A stretch of DNA of 64,000 bases from Dichetophora obliterata (GCA_963920525.1 OY986439.1:46226982-46290981), one strand, 5' to 3'; counted from the first letter of the stretch, positions 1 to 11,606 are shown. Notes: generated from the letters alone by a model not told the origin. A program made the numbers and translations.

Positions 1-660
1 TCAAAAATAATTTATGGGAAAAAATTACCCAATATCTCTTTCCAATCAAAAGTTATGGCTAAAAATCTCTTTTTTCGTACCAGACTATTCATGAAACTGA
101 GTTTTGTTTTAAAATTCTCTATATAGTTAATTTAAACGTCCCTATTTATCTCTAAGAATACAGTTGTGTGTCTAGAGTAATAACAAACATTTTGGTTTAT
201 ACAAAATCTTCCTTATAGTAATCTACTTAGTTTTTTACCTCCCCACCCCCCTCCTGTTAAATTTGTGATGGCTCTATTTTTTTCTCTCTATTGTGTCACC
301 GTTGTCACTCAGTTCTTTAGCAATAGTACTAAAAATTTTGTATTTATATCACAATTTCATCGAAAAGATGACCGTGAATAGAATGCTGTAAAAGTTAATA
401 TTTTTTTTGTAATCAGTTTCAGCTATATAATAAATATAGCAATAAAATTATATAGCTGATATAGGCGATAAAATAAAACAAATGCGCATCTGTTAAGCAC
501 AATTATTTAATTGGTTTTGATCTGTGCTTTAAATTCACAGATAGATGGCGCCGCATTTGTAAGTACTGTGGGTATAAACTATACACCTTGCGGTGAATAG
601 CCGAATGATGTCTACCGCATGTTTCTTCAAATTTAACCTCACACGTTTGACTGACTCAAT
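1..660. other. AT-rich non-coding stretch
   Basis: No open frame of note and no recognised repeat. The word GATGGCGCC lies near 545, and a related AGATGGCGC word lies inside the next element near 752. I see nothing else here. Confidence 0.6.
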
Positions 661-1055
661 AGCTTCGTTTTTTTTTCATGGGAGATCAGATCATTTGTAA
701 AAAAAAACGCTGCAGATCAATTTTTCGTATGTTTTCTACTTACAAACAGATGGCGCTAGTTTCTGCTTACAAATGAACATCTGATGTTCTTATGTAGCTG
801 GCAAATAAGTTTTGCGAAATTTTTTGCGAAAATGCTATTGCTACCAAACTTTTAATATGTCAAATAATGCAGTACTGACAGTTTTTCAGTCGCAGCATCA
901 TCTAGCTGTCAATAACGCCTAAGTGTTGTCTACTTTTAAAAACATAGAATTGAATCAATTTAAATGTCCATCTCTCTTGCTGAATCTTTTGTTGTTTTTG
1001 CTTTGCTTGCAAATGCGATGATATGATCCTGATCTCCCATGAAAAAAACGCAGCT
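661..1055. mobile_element. Small non-autonomous inverted-repeat DNA element (MITE)
   Basis: The two ends are inverted copies of about 25 bp. The left end reads AGCTTCG, a T run, then CATGGGAGATCAG. The right end, read on the minus strand, gives AGCTGCG, a T run, then CATGGGAGATCAG. The element is about 395 bp with no coding capacity. TA or AAT flanks both sides, so the target duplication is ambiguous and the superfamily cannot be fixed. Confidence 0.6.
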
Positions 1056-1261
1056 AATATATATTGTATTTTAGTACAATAACTTTTAGTACAACGAATT
1101 TTTCATAAAACATCTTTAGCTAAGAATGAGAAAAAAATTATATGAAAATCAAAGTTTTTACTTTCAATGCCAATATCTCCGCTGTTTTTAATATATTTCA
1201 TTAAATTTTTTTTTTTTAAATAGTTCAATATATTTTTTAATATAATCGAAAAGGTAATTTT

Positions 1262-1440
1262 GCTAGCTCTCAGATTAAGTAAATATTTTCCCTCCTTCTT
1301 TGAATTCAATTAGCTGACCACAAGAGATGGAACCCCCAATAACCAAAATTTTCCAACACTTTTTTGGATTAAAGTATGTTCAATTACCTTTCTAACGGTA
1401 GCTGAAACTTAAAATTCTACATGTTTTTCATTATTCCAGA
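1262..1440 (-). repeat. Dispersed repeat, copy 1 (partner at 24120-24300)
   Basis: Read on the minus strand, this stretch contains TTGGGGGTTCCATCTCTTGT preceded by a 'ccgttagaaaggtaattga' stretch. The same order of words is found on the plus strand at 24165-24260. No coding potential is seen. It is a shared old repeat of unknown class. Confidence 0.5.
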
Positions 1441-1591
1441 ATTTAAAAACATTTAATCAAGAAGTGTATATTAAAATGTTTATAAAAATTACTCTCGAGT
1501 AACAACGGGTATATCAGCTAGTATTAAAATAAAAATAATTCAAATATTTTATTGTTGTGCCAGTCAGTTGGAAAAAATATGCTTATTATTG

Positions 1592-1618
1592 CAAGTTCGT
1601 TTCTTAAGTCTTTTGTTT
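1592..1618 (+). repeat. 27-bp dispersed motif, copy 1
   Basis: This is an exact match to the consensus CAAGTTCGTT, any base, CTTAAGTCTTTTGTTT. The flanks are not shared with the other seven copies. See the first finding. Confidence 0.8.
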
Positions 1619-2429
1619 ATGTCTTATGCCTTATTGTATTGCCATCGGTATTTTACATTTCCATATGCTCTTTTAATTTATGTCTGCTAAATAGTTATAA
1701 TTAGTGTACAAACACATGTTATATCATTCTTAGTTTGCCATAAAAATATATTGATGTATTTAGTGCAGATTATTGTAAGGTGTAAAAAATAGAATAAAGT
1801 CGTTGAACTGCTTCTCTAACCATCTAAATTATTTTTATAATTGCAAAATTATTTCCAGTAATACTTTTTATGGTCACAAGTTGTTTTAATTAACACCAAT
1901 CGAGTGAAACTTTCTTCAACAACACATACGTAACAGCCATTTAATGCTGCCAGGTGTGCTTAAAAAGATGTTCGTTTGCACTGATAACTTGCAGATTCAT
2001 TGTAAATGTGGATAAGTCTTATTGTGACTTTCAGTCTTAATGACAAGTCCGAACCTTAATTGCAGTTTATGCACAGTTGTTGGTAATCGTTTATGGGTAA
2101 AAGTTAACGTTTACTAGATGTGATGGGGATAAGCTTTTTTGTGCAGTATTTCTATAGTATTCTACAGTATTTCTATAGTATTCCTATAATTTTAGAAACA
2201 AATAATAATGAAAAATTTTAAGTAACTCTGAGAAAAACTTAAAGTAAGCTTATGTAGTCAATTAAAATAAGTTACGATGGTAAATAAATGTATAATTTTT
2301 TTATGTCAAAGTTGGTGTAAGATATGTAAATACCTTTCTATTATAAGGAAAGTTGGTTACTAACAAGCTTAAATATCCAATTATATTTTGCCAAAAAGTA
2401 TCTACAGAGAACCAAAATGGCTTCAAACA
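1619..2429. other. AT-rich non-coding stretch
   Basis: Nothing recognisable apart from a short local duplication of 'tatttctatagtattc' near 2147-2182. Confidence 0.5.
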
Positions 2430-2905
2430 AATTAGCTCCTCACACCTAAAGCCAACTCAAGATAGGCTGAACTCTCAACATGCAGAACAACAAGGTTTAT
2501 CTGACTGACTTTAGACCCAAAGCGATCGAGAGCAGTTCTCTCGTTGGGAAGACCAGAGGTAGCCATGGTAGTGGCCGTTACCACAAGGCACTGCTTAAAA
2601 GGCAGACATGCCTCCAGACTGGGAGTCATCACAAATGACTTCTACAGAAGCTGCAGGGACGAAGAGGAGGAAAAAACTATCTCCCACCTTCTATGTTCCT
2701 GTCCCGCGCTCTCTAGAAGGCATGAATTTCTGGGGCCAGTCTTCTTTTCTGAGCTTAACGACCTGTCAAAGACAAGCGTCAAACGTATTGTAAGCTTTAT
2801 CAAGAGCTCAATGTGATGGTTATTGGTCTAAGTGAGCCCTGCTACGTGCGTTTTGGTTTAAGCACGTAAAGCGGCTGCAATCTCAACCTAGCCTAATCTA
2901 GCTCC
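2430..2905 (+). pseudogene. 3' fragment of a Jockey/R1/I-type LINE ORF2 (post-RNase H zinc-binding tail)
   Basis: The frame from 2544 to 2816 encodes a 90-residue tail. It carries the pattern of the C-terminus of Jockey-superfamily ORF2 proteins: a TRHCLKGRHASRLG segment, then YRSC, an acidic stretch, TISH and LLCSCPAL. In this family the pattern is a C-x2-C...H-x4-C zinc-binding motif after RNase H; here the first cysteine position is tyrosine. The upstream part (2430-2540) is out of frame. A GC-richer 3' tail follows the stop to about 2905. It is 5'-truncated as dead-on-arrival LINE copies usually are, and its base use differs from the AT-rich surroundings. The exact clade is not resolved. 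Confidence 0.75.
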
Positions 2906-2910
2906 TCGCA

Positions 2911-4543
2911 CAAAAACTAAGTATAAATAATTTTTGCAAGTTCCTCTCTCTTTGGAGATACCAAGTGGCAGGATATTTTTTCCTCCATTAAGTTCAACTT
3001 GACTGAACAAACATTTCCACAAGAAACAAAACTAGGTTTTTTCAAGCAGAATAGTTTTAAATGTAAGACGTTAACACTTAGCAGCTGACTGCTAGAAGCT
3101 AATTTTATATTGCGGCACACCTTAATTAAATACTTTATTAAAAATTCTTTATTCGCCAATTCGGGCAAAAGATCAAAACGTTCACACAACCACATAAAAA
3201 AAATAAAAATCACAAACATACAATAGCAATTAACTTTACTTACTATAAAACATTTTATATTACTCGTTAAGGCAATAGAAATAAAATTTTAAATTAGCGA
3301 AAAAAAACAACTAATTCTTTAATTTAAAAATAATCGTAATCATCAAAAACAATGTGATCAGCATTGAAGAGCAACTTATATCCAGCTGCGAGCCTTTTTC
3401 ATCAAGAATTTGTTTTTCTTCTATTTTTCGCATTAAAAGCATAAGTTTATAAAAAATAATGCTATGGTTAAGAACACGATTTTCAGTACAAGTTCAACGT
3501 AAAAGGTTACGTGAATGGCAACAGTTACAAAGATAATACTCTTTGGTTAAAAAAAAAGCACATACACAAATATAATATAATAAAACCAAGAGCCAAGGTT
3601 CCGATATGATAGACAATGTAGCGATCATCACAACAATCATGATTGATTGCAAATAATGGCAAAATTTATGTTGAGAAGATCTTGTCGTGACATGAGGACG
3701 TTCGGTTATGGTAGGCAATTATTTATTGTGTGCAACTAAGACGGTAATAACGACTAAGAATAACTATAAGTTGACAAATGAATAGCTGCTGGCTGATATG
3801 AGTAGATATGTTTAGAACATTTCGTGTATATATATATATATGTGTGTTTATGTGTTTAGAACTCCATTAAATTTCACAAATAATTTTTGTATCATTTTTT
3901 TGCAGATTGTTTAGATTTATTGCAAGCTTACTTTTTTCCTTTAACTATCAAGCAGCTTTTGATGCCATTAAAGATCATCCTTGATTCGATTAATCGAAAC
4001 ATAACGCTTAGTTTGAAAACTCAACAAAATTAATCACCATAATAAGATTAACCAAGGTTATATCTAAAATTATGCATATAAATATTAAGCTGGTTCTATT
4101 TAACAGTTATCGAAGTCAATACGCAGTAATTGGCGGCATTTTATAAATGTTTGTTTCTAACTAAAAACAAAACAAAAATTATTGAATATCATTACATTGA
4201 TTTTAACTAAAACCTACTCGTTCATAAAAAACGAACATGAATGCTTTTGACTTAAGAGACCTTACCGATCTTTGATCACTCACCAGGCGGATCTTTAATT
4301 AAAGCATTATGTTCCATACACTGTAAAATATTAAAGAAGGTGTACATTAATTTTGAAATATTTGGAGTTTTCTTTTTTTAAATTGAAGGCAGCATTTTTT
4401 CATTAGAATATGCATAATATAAGAGAGTTATATTATATATAATTATTTATGCATATATTAAGGTTACCCTCCATTACAAAAGTTTTATTTTTGTTAATTT
4501 CATAGGCTAAAAGTATTCGATTTGATATAAAACTAAAATCTAT
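2911..4543. other. Non-coding stretch, small TA microsatellite
   Basis: No gene or recognised element. A short (TA)n tract followed by TG-rich sequence sits at about 3829-3856. Short open frames on the minus strand (2917-3219, 3494-3718) show no family resemblance. Confidence 0.5.
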
Positions 4544-4711
4544 AACAAGTGTCAAATCATATAAGACTTAAACAGAGGGTTGGTTACAGCTTAATCAAGA
4601 CTACTGAAGAGCAGGGGTGCTCCCTTTGAAACAGTCTTTCTAGTCTGCTGTGTAATTGACTCTATACAGAGTTGTAGTTGTTGCCTTCTTCAAACTTACT
4701 TGATCTAAATA
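4544..4711. repeat. Dispersed repeat, copy 1 (second copy at 34113-35393)
   Basis: This stretch shares the word order ACAAGTGTCAAAT, CAGCTTAAT, CAAGACTACT, AGTCTGCTGTGT, GACTCTATAC, AGAGTT and ACCTTCTT-like with 34113-34243 plus 35354-35393. It is older than the SINE that follows it and, in the second copy, older than the hAT-like insertion. Class unknown. Confidence 0.65.
4698..4711. repeat. Left target-site duplication of SINE copy 1
   Basis: ACTTGATCTAAATA here is repeated exactly at 5041-5054, on the other side of the SINE. A 14-bp duplication fits LINE-mediated retroposition. Confidence 0.85.
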
Positions 4712-4968
4712 AAATAAATTGACCAGGTACACCCTAGAAAGGACTTCGATCGAGGTTTCATTGATTAATTGTGTTGTGCGTGTTATTAAATGTTTGAACA
4801 CAAATGATAGAGAACTGGACCTACAAGTTTAATGCCGACTCCGAACGGTTTATGTTCTCAAGAAGCTTTACATGGCAGTTTTTACTCTCAGAGATTTGCA
4901 TTGTCTGCAGAGAGGTGACGACCGAACAGAAAAATTTACTCAATTGAAATAACATTCTGTCTGAGCAG

Positions 4969-4979
4969 GGAATTGAACC
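4969..4979 (-). promoter_or_regulatory. Pol III B box of SINE copy 1
   Basis: The minus strand reads GGTTCAATTCC, close to the tRNA B-box consensus GGTTCGANTCC. Confidence 0.7.
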
Positions 4980-5020
4980 CGGGCTTCCGCGGATCCTTAT
5001 CTTAGCAGCCACGCACTCTA

Positions 5021-5032
5021 CCCACTAAGCTA
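5021..5032 (-). promoter_or_regulatory. Pol III A box of SINE copy 1
   Basis: The minus strand reads TAGCTTAGTGGG, matching the tRNA A-box consensus TRGCNNAGYNGG. Confidence 0.7.
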
Positions 5033-5054
5033 CGGCCGCCACTTGATCTAAATA

Positions 5055-5446
5055 GCTCACAATAACAATCATGTATTCATGTAAAATCATACGTATTTTG
5101 CTTCATTGTTAATAAATAACATAATAATTTTTCACTACTTCTCAAATAGCTTATGTAGAACATTACACTGAAGATTTAAAGAAGATAAATTTATCTTTGG
5201 GAATTGTGAATTTAATTTAGTAATTTATAAAAATTAATGTTCGATTTTTACACTTAAAATATAATGTTTTTTTTAAACTATATTTTTTCAAAACTTTAAC
5301 TGTTCAAAAATTTAATTTTTTTTAGTTTACTTTTTCTTCTTCAATAAATTGATAAAATTGTTATTCAATATTATAAATAATATATTTTTAAATATTTTAA
5401 ATAACTATATGATTAATTTTTTACTAAAATTTTTTTTTTAATTTTT
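5055..5446. other. Very AT-rich spacer
   Basis: No feature seen beyond T and A runs. Confidence 0.5.
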
Positions 5447-5450
5447 TTAA

Positions 5451-6127
5451 CCCTTTGATGACCGATTTTGCTTATAAACAACATTGTACTTAAAAACTTC
5501 TAAGTGCCGTTATTTTCATTTTTTACCAGTGTTTTTATGTATTTTTACAGTTCGCTTATTCCTTCCGCTTTAACCCCATCATGCCCGATATTGCCTACAG
5601 GCAACATTGTATTAGGCTTCTAAGTTCCGTTATTTTCATATTTTTCATTAGTGATTTAAGCTTACATTTATTTGTTGTATTGAAAGCTTTGCACGTGTCT
5701 ATTCAGTAGCCGTTCTTCATAGAGTAAAATGGTCGAAATCAAGATCTTTTCGCAAAATAAGCGTTTATACAAAAAGTGCATATCATTAAAATAATTGTTT
5801 AAAGCTTTGCACGTGTCTATTCAGTAGCCGTTCTTCGTAGAGTAAAATGGTCGAAATCAAGATCGTGATCTTTTTGTAAAAAGGCGTTTATACAAAAAGT
5901 GCATATCATTAAAATAGTTGTTTAGTTGTAAAACTTAGTGCAAAATATTAATAAATAAAGGTGGTAGAGTATACACACAAAAAAAAATCATGAGAATAGA
6001 GTTTAGTTTATCCAATAACTGCCCAACGTACCAAATAAGCTACACCCTGTAACTAACGAACCCGGTCACCAAGAACTTTAAAATTGTTGTTAGTTAATAT
6101 TTAAGTAAAGACCAGCGCATATCTGGG
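5451..6127. mobile_element. Possible piggyBac-like non-autonomous element
   Basis: The interval is flanked by TTAA on both sides (5447-5450 and 6128-6131). It begins CCCTTTGATGACCG and ends ATCTGGG, so the termini read CCC...GGG next to TTAA, as in piggyBac elements. The start is partly duplicated inside: a second TTAACCCCATCATGCCCGAT begins near 5573. The rest of the inverted-repeat match is weak, and no transposase frame remains. The interior carries a 118-bp direct duplication (5683-5920). Confidence 0.4.
5683..5920. repeat. 118-bp tandem duplication
   Basis: The segment starting AAAGCTTTGCACGTGTCTAT at 5683 recurs at 5801 with few changes and a small insertion (a repeated 'gatc' stretch). 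Both copies end with a 'gtgcatatcattaaaata' stretch. Confidence 0.8.
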
Positions 6128-6131
6128 TTAA

Positions 6132-7740
6132 AGCAAAAAATTTTATTAAAACTGAAATAATTTTATAAGTAAATAAAGTTTTAAATATTTTACTTGTGAC
6201 TTACTTACACATAATTCAACATACTTATAAGTTTAGTGAAATACTTTGACATGCAAAAAAATTCTTAAATAGAATAGATACAAAAGAATAACAACTACTT
6301 TGAAAATAAAAATATGGGGTATTCCACTTAAAAGAGGAAAAGCTATAGCTAAATTTGTATACTTTACAAATCTGTGAAAAAAAACTTTGAAAATTCGCCA
6401 AAAAATCATATTTTGTATAAGACAAATGTTGATTACGTGTGCAACACTGTCAGGCATTCTATCAACTGTAAGACCTTGGAACGCGTCTTTTATAGAAAGC
6501 TTGAAAAAAATAATTTCTTATATAGAAATAAAGCTAAAAGGTGTGTACATTTTTGTTTCTATCTTCTTTGAACAGATACAAGTCACATGTCCCAGTAATC
6601 ACGCAAAAATAGTAAAGGCGTCATATTATGCTTTTGAGACTGTTTTTTTGAGTAGTCACCGTGACTACTGGGACACATTTGGTGAAAAGCCTGATTTTAT
6701 TTCAATGCCGTTGTTTATAGCTTAATTTACTTTCTGATAAAACTCAAAAAAAAGTTAAAGCTTCTTTATGTCTTTATGCTTACACATTTATAAGGGGCAT
6801 CCCCTTAGCATTGGTTCAATATAAAAAAATATAAACAATAAATCGTAGCATCGTATATTTTGAAAAATATTTTATTGATACAAGAAACAAAGTTAAACCA
6901 CTATGATGTGTACTTAAGTGACAGTCACAGTGAACAGGAATTGAATGTTTAACCTTAAGATAAGGTTGGGCCAAGTATAACGCAAAAGCCAACTCAAGTA
7001 CTGCAATTTAATCTTAAGGAGTCTTCTAAAAAGAAGGTCTCAAAATGAAAAGGAGGTAGACGAAGAAAAAAATTGTTTTCAAGATCGACTTCGGGCAATG
7101 AAGCAGAGTTTTTCGGCACATACGAGACGGGTGAGTTTTATGTCCTATTAAAAAAATTTGAGAGGGCGAATTGTACCAATTTGGAGAAAAGTTAACATTT
7201 TTTTTAAATAATTGAGTTAGATTTAATTTTTTTTTCGTAGCTTCTGATTTCTGTTTTATGTTTTATAAAAAAATAAATAAATAACTACATCAATTAGGTT
7301 CACGCAATAACAAAACTGATTAAAATATTTTATTATGTCAACATAGTTTTTAATTGACCTGCAAGTCACAAAGACCTGTCCCAGTAGTCACAATTTGTAA
7401 TATTTTCTCATTACTCTACAAAGATAAACATACTAACATTTAAATGGAAGCGTTTAGTTTATGTTGTACAACACAGAAGAAGCTGACTTGAATATTTAAA
7501 TGGTTTCATTGTCAGTAGTAGTCATTGATTCAAATTATATTAATACCAAACATAGAAACTGTTAAGCTTTTTAAGGAATTTTGCACATTAGTTATTTATA
7601 TCTGTTTTAAAATATATTTCACTGATCTATAAGTTATAATGGCATCGTTATAGCTCATAAATAACTTTTTTTAACTTTTGGAAAGCCGAGAGTCAGCTGT
7701 TTTTGATTGATATAACACTGTTGTCATTCACAAACGAGAA
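6132..7740. other. Non-coding stretch with TGTCCCAGTAGTCAC words
   Basis: No recognised gene. A 112-codon open frame at 6387-6725 has no family resemblance that I can name. A perfect palindrome (AGTAGTCAC, C, GTGACTACT) lies at 6651-6669. The word TGTCCCAGTARTCAC occurs three times: near 6590, across 6656-6673 in inverse orientation, and near 7378. Confidence 0.45.
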
Positions 7741-7902
7741 CAGCTGATTCAGTGAAGAACGATAACGTACCTGCAGTATGAAGTTGACTTTGTGTAGGAA
7801 ATTAAATCCAAACGATACGAAAACATTAAACGATTAGTAAGTAAATTCGTTGTGAAAATTTTGAAGATGGAAATTTCTACAAAAAATTTATTTAAATAAT
7901 TT

Positions 7903-8700
7903 ATGTGTATATTTTCAGCACAAACAAAAATAACGACCGAAAAATTTGGAGTGCAAGTGCTGAAAATGGAAAAAAAATCAGAGCTAAAAAAGGCACTCCA
8001 GTTTTTGGTACCTGCAGAACAAAAGTTGATGGAGCAACGGAGCTCCATTTCTGTAAAAATTAATTCTTACGGTTCGCCAGAAGAAGTTCTTTGAAGTGGA
8101 GAGGTTTGTTTATATTTTTTTTTATCAAAACAGCAAATCCATTTTAAACATTCCAGCCTTAACTTACTCTGGATTATTAACGTATAAGAACAGCTGTAAA
8201 TAAAACTCACAATTAAAAGGAAACTTTCAAATATCGTCAGGATGCACCAGTGTTTCGTCACTTCTGTATAAAATTGGGCTATTACAAGCAGCCATCCCAA
8301 AGACAAGGTAATGCAGAACTGAGAGTTGACTTCTACAAATAAAATTTATAATCCTAAGCAGAAAAAAACAGCAGAATAGTCAAAACAGCCAGAAAAAGCA
8401 GCACCGAAGAAGGCATAACCAGCACCACCCAAGCGTCCAAAGGCAGAAGAATCATAAAAACTATCTGATAAGGATATAGATTTTTGCACCATTTACTTGC
8501 TGTTTTTGTCTGAAGAACTGACCCCCAAAAACTCCATCGACAGCAACAAATGTGGCCGGCCTGTTCACTTGAAGTGCGCCAACATGGGAAAGCGATCGTA
8601 TTTCACATGCAAAATTGCGTCACCGATTTTAATGAAGATGAAGAAAATTTTTTAAAAAATATCACATCCATTCAGTGGGTATTTTTTTAGTCTAAGAGGC
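7903..8700 (+). pseudogene. Decayed ORF ending in a PHD-like zinc finger; mobile origin suspected
   Basis: The frame from 7903 to 8094 encodes a lysine- and glutamate-rich stretch (ELKKALQFLVPAEQKLMEQR) and then stops. Downstream frames include an alanine/lysine/proline-rich linker around 8380-8450. They then give DFCTIYLLFL, SIDSNKCGRPVHLKCANM, SYFTCK and, after a one-base shift, CVTDFNEDEENF. The order C-x2-(C lost), (C lost)-x2-C-x4-H-x2-C, C-x2-C resembles a PHD-type C4HC3 finger with two cysteine positions mutated (Y and S). Several stops and frameshifts make this a relic. I do not recognise the parent; a transposon or LINE ORF1 with a PHD finger and a retrocopied host gene are both possible. 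Confidence 0.35.
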
Positions 8701-8899
8701 GTCATTAAAACTTTTTTTGCCCCTTGAAGCCTTCTGAATAAATGAAACCTTTACTTATTATAAAATAGTAGGTGTTTTAATTCGTATTTTCAGACTTTTA
8801 TTGGGATTTTCGGATGGTTAGCAACCCAGCCACTTTTTCGGAAGAGCCAAAAATCACGTCTTTTTAAAAATGGCCACAGGGAGTTAAATTTTAATCAAA

Positions 8900-8940
8900 A
8901 CGCTAATCTGTCTGCATAAAAATTACAGACAGATTAGCGT
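8900..8940. repeat. Perfect 15-bp stem hairpin
   Basis: ACGCTAATCTGTCTG at 8900-8914 is followed, after an 11-base loop, by its exact reverse complement at 8926-8940. No T run or gene context suggests a terminator. It may be the remnant of a palindromic element. Confidence 0.8.
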
Positions 8941-9025
8941 CTTTTATCTTGGATTAATCGATATCTTCATTCTGTGAAAAGTTAGAGCTCAAAAAAATAA
9001 TCCGGTTCACAATCCAGCTCCTTCC

Positions 9026-9058
9026 CCTATATATAATATAAAATATTTATATAGGGGA
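9026..9058. repeat. Short AT-rich hairpin with CCCC/GGGG ends
   Basis: CCCCTATATA is followed by an AT loop and TATATAGGGG. The inverted arms are 10 bp. Confidence 0.6.
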
Positions 9059-9059
9059 A

Positions 9060-11265
9060 CTATATTAATAAAAAATAGTTTTTCAATTATTAAAAAACAA
9101 ACCTATGCTTTAATTGAAATCCTATGACTAGTTGCTGCACTGATTTTATTTTATGTAGCATAGTTTGTACAAAACTATTTAAAATATTGTACTATTGTCG
9201 TATTTTTCGAAACTTGTGATGCCCAACACAAACTCAGCAGGAAGCATTTGCACTCATGAAGAATATAAAAGTCACTCCCACAAACTATTTAATGGAAAAT
9301 AAAATTTAATAGCTGCTTTTACAGCTTTCAGTTTAGTCGTTTAGTTACAAAAACCATTTATTACTATGAATGCAGAAATCATTGATGCATAAATAATTTC
9401 AACTAATTATTTTGTATTGCATATTATTTTTTTACAACCAAAGAAAATCATTAAATAGTTTTTTTCGGTGTACGAATGCAAATTCATCGTGATGCACACG
9501 ACACAAAAGTGCAGAATATCATCAAGAAGAACCGCCCCGACCACCTCCATAAGACCGCCTGCAACAACTGTTGTTCTGTTGTAGTTGTTGTATTGAATCT
9601 CTAACTGTCAGCACTAATTCTAATGCCATAGACCAACCGTACATTCGAGACAACTAGGAGGAAAAACGTACACGACGATCATGATACCCCAAGATAGCCT
9701 TGTTCAAAGGCACTTCAACTAATAAAAGAGTCGCTGCAGACCCAAGCCACTTAGAAGCTGCTGTTGCATCAGTGTCCCAGACCATGGCATCGAAAATACA
9801 TCATAAGCTCCAACAAATTCTTTTATTAATTTTTAAATAAAATAACGCATTAAGCTTAACTACAAACAAATGCATAAGTTAACAACTGCAGCAACTTTAA
9901 CAACTAAACTAAAAAAAATTTAGTTAAAATCATGGCAACTAAAGCCAAGTCCACGTTTTAAAAAATAAACAAAAAACAAAACACAATTTAATTGTAAAAC
10001 ATCATCACCGCTGCGTCGATGTTGCCGGAGTTGCATTTGGAATTGTTCTGGCATGTGGTTTATCTTGAAATAATTTATATCCAAGCATGCATTGACATTG
10101 ACCAGACGACAACGCGCAAAGAATTAAGATTAATGTAGCTGATATTGTTAAAGGAGGCAGTCAAATCGTGGTATAGAACAGTGCATGCAGGCGGCTGGTT
10201 ACAAAAGTTTTACTATTAAAACTTGAAAATTTGTTAAAAAAACATTTTTTTCTAAAGTTTTAAGAATTACTTTGACATGAAGGAGAAAAATAGCAAATTT
10301 TTCCTTTTAGGTTATATTAATTGTTTGGCCTTTATTGTTCTAGTTCAGAAGAATTTTACAAAAAACTTTTTCTTCTGAATCACAACCAAACTTCAAAATC
10401 AGCTCTGCTTATTTAAGATTGCAATAAATGTCTTCTTAATTATTTGTTTTCCCCTCCTGTTGGCCTTATGAATAATTTACTTCACATGTTAACAAAACGC
10501 TCGCATACTAAATATTATTCAACACTTCTGATTTGTAGCTCTTGAACATGATCGCTGAGTGAATTGTTTTTCATTAAGAACAAATATTAGCATAAAACAC
10601 GTTAATCGGACGATATGATTTTTATCGCTATAATTGCTTAATTGAGTTTCTAAACACTAGCATTCAGCATGGAACATGAGTTTATTAACATGTGTGATGG
10701 GGAGAATAAAAAATATACTGTTGTCTAGCTTAGTAGATAATATTGTGAAGTGTGTCGACAAAAGAACAGTTCAATGACAGCCAATAAAAGCGAAAGTTTT
10801 CCGCATTAGCTATAATACATGAGAGTACAATAAACAGTTAAGAGTTTAATACCTGGTTTTCACTATGTCAGTTTTATGACCACAAAAACTAAATTACATA
10901 AAATAACATCTAAATAAAACTATTATAAATTTGCCTTCACACCGCAAATCAATAAATAATTCACTTGGTTTTACATGCCAACATTGTCAAAGATAGAAAA
11001 AACGCCAAGGTGTTGTTATTTGTTATTAGATTTACAAAAACTGACTAGTGAAAATCAAGCATTTTTTATTACTTATTATTATTATTAAAGCTATACATTA
11101 GTACACTTAGAACTATGTTCTCTTATAATACAAAATAATATCATTGATTGAGTAAAGTAAAAATGTGTTTTCCTTGAAAAATCGCCTTTCTACAAATATA
11201 ATCCAATTTTGCCTTTTAAAGCCATTTTTCTGGATTCTAAAGGAATCGAATATTTTTAAAATACA
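9060..11265. other. Non-coding stretch
   Basis: No supported gene. The segment 9470-9790 is noticeably less AT-rich than its surroundings but has stops in all frames and no recognised motif. The rest is AT-rich spacer. Confidence 0.45.
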
Positions 11266-11543
11266 AAGATTGTTATAGAAAAAAAATGAATAAACTGGCC
11301 ATTTCAGCCCTTGGAAGGACTTTGACCTAGCTTCTATTGATCAATTGTGTTTGGCGTGTATTAAATGTTTGATCACAAATGACCGAGAACTGGACCTACG
11401 TGTTTTATGCCGACTCCGAACGGCTTATGTTCTCAAGAAGTTTTACATGGCAATTTTTACTCTCAGAGATTTTCATTGTCTGCAGAGAGGTGACGACCGA
11501 ACAGAAAAATTAATTCAATTGAAAAAACTTTTCTGTCTGAGCT

Positions 11544-11554
11544 GGAATTGAACC
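11544..11554 (-). promoter_or_regulatory. Pol III B box of SINE copy 2
   Basis: The minus strand reads GGTTCAATTCC, identical to the box in copy 1. Confidence 0.7.
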
Positions 11555-11594
11555 CGAGCTACCGTGCTCTTTAGCTTAGGAACCACGCACTCTA

Positions 11595-11606
11595 CCCACT
11601 AGGCTA
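11595..11606 (-). promoter_or_regulatory. Pol III A box of SINE copy 2
   Basis: The minus strand reads TAGCCTAGTGGG, one base different from copy 1. Confidence 0.7.

Larger units (their letters stand above)
4712..5040 (-). mobile_element. tRNA-derived SINE, copy 1
   Basis: Read on the minus strand from 5040, the element starts GGCGGCCGTAGCTTAGTGGG and contains a tRNA-like head. An A-box-like TAGCTTAGTGGG lies at 5021-5032 and a B-box-like GGTTCAATTCC at 4969-4979, at tRNA-like spacing. An unrelated body follows, and it ends at an A/T-rich tail (CAATTTATTT) at 4712. A perfect 14-bp direct repeat flanks it, so this is a retroposed SINE and not a functional tRNA gene. It is closely similar by eye to the copy at 11278-11614. 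RNA polymerase III transcription from the internal promoter is known for this class; activity here is inferred only. The mobilising LINE is unknown. Confidence 0.85.

Noticed and set aside
545..760. CTCF-like AGATGGCGC words
   Set aside because: Only two short matches, one inside a MITE; too little to claim an insulator site.
4960..5040. Genuine tRNA gene on the minus strand
   Set aside because: A and B boxes are present, but the acceptor stem is not closed, a SINE body follows and target duplications flank the unit.
6387..6725. Open frame of 112 codons
   Set aside because: No recognisable motif, codon texture like the surrounding AT-rich DNA, and an overlapping frame of similar quality. 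Treated as chance.
8900..8940. Transcription terminator
   Set aside because: A strong hairpin, but no gene upstream and no T run. Intrinsic terminators of this type are not expected in animal DNA.
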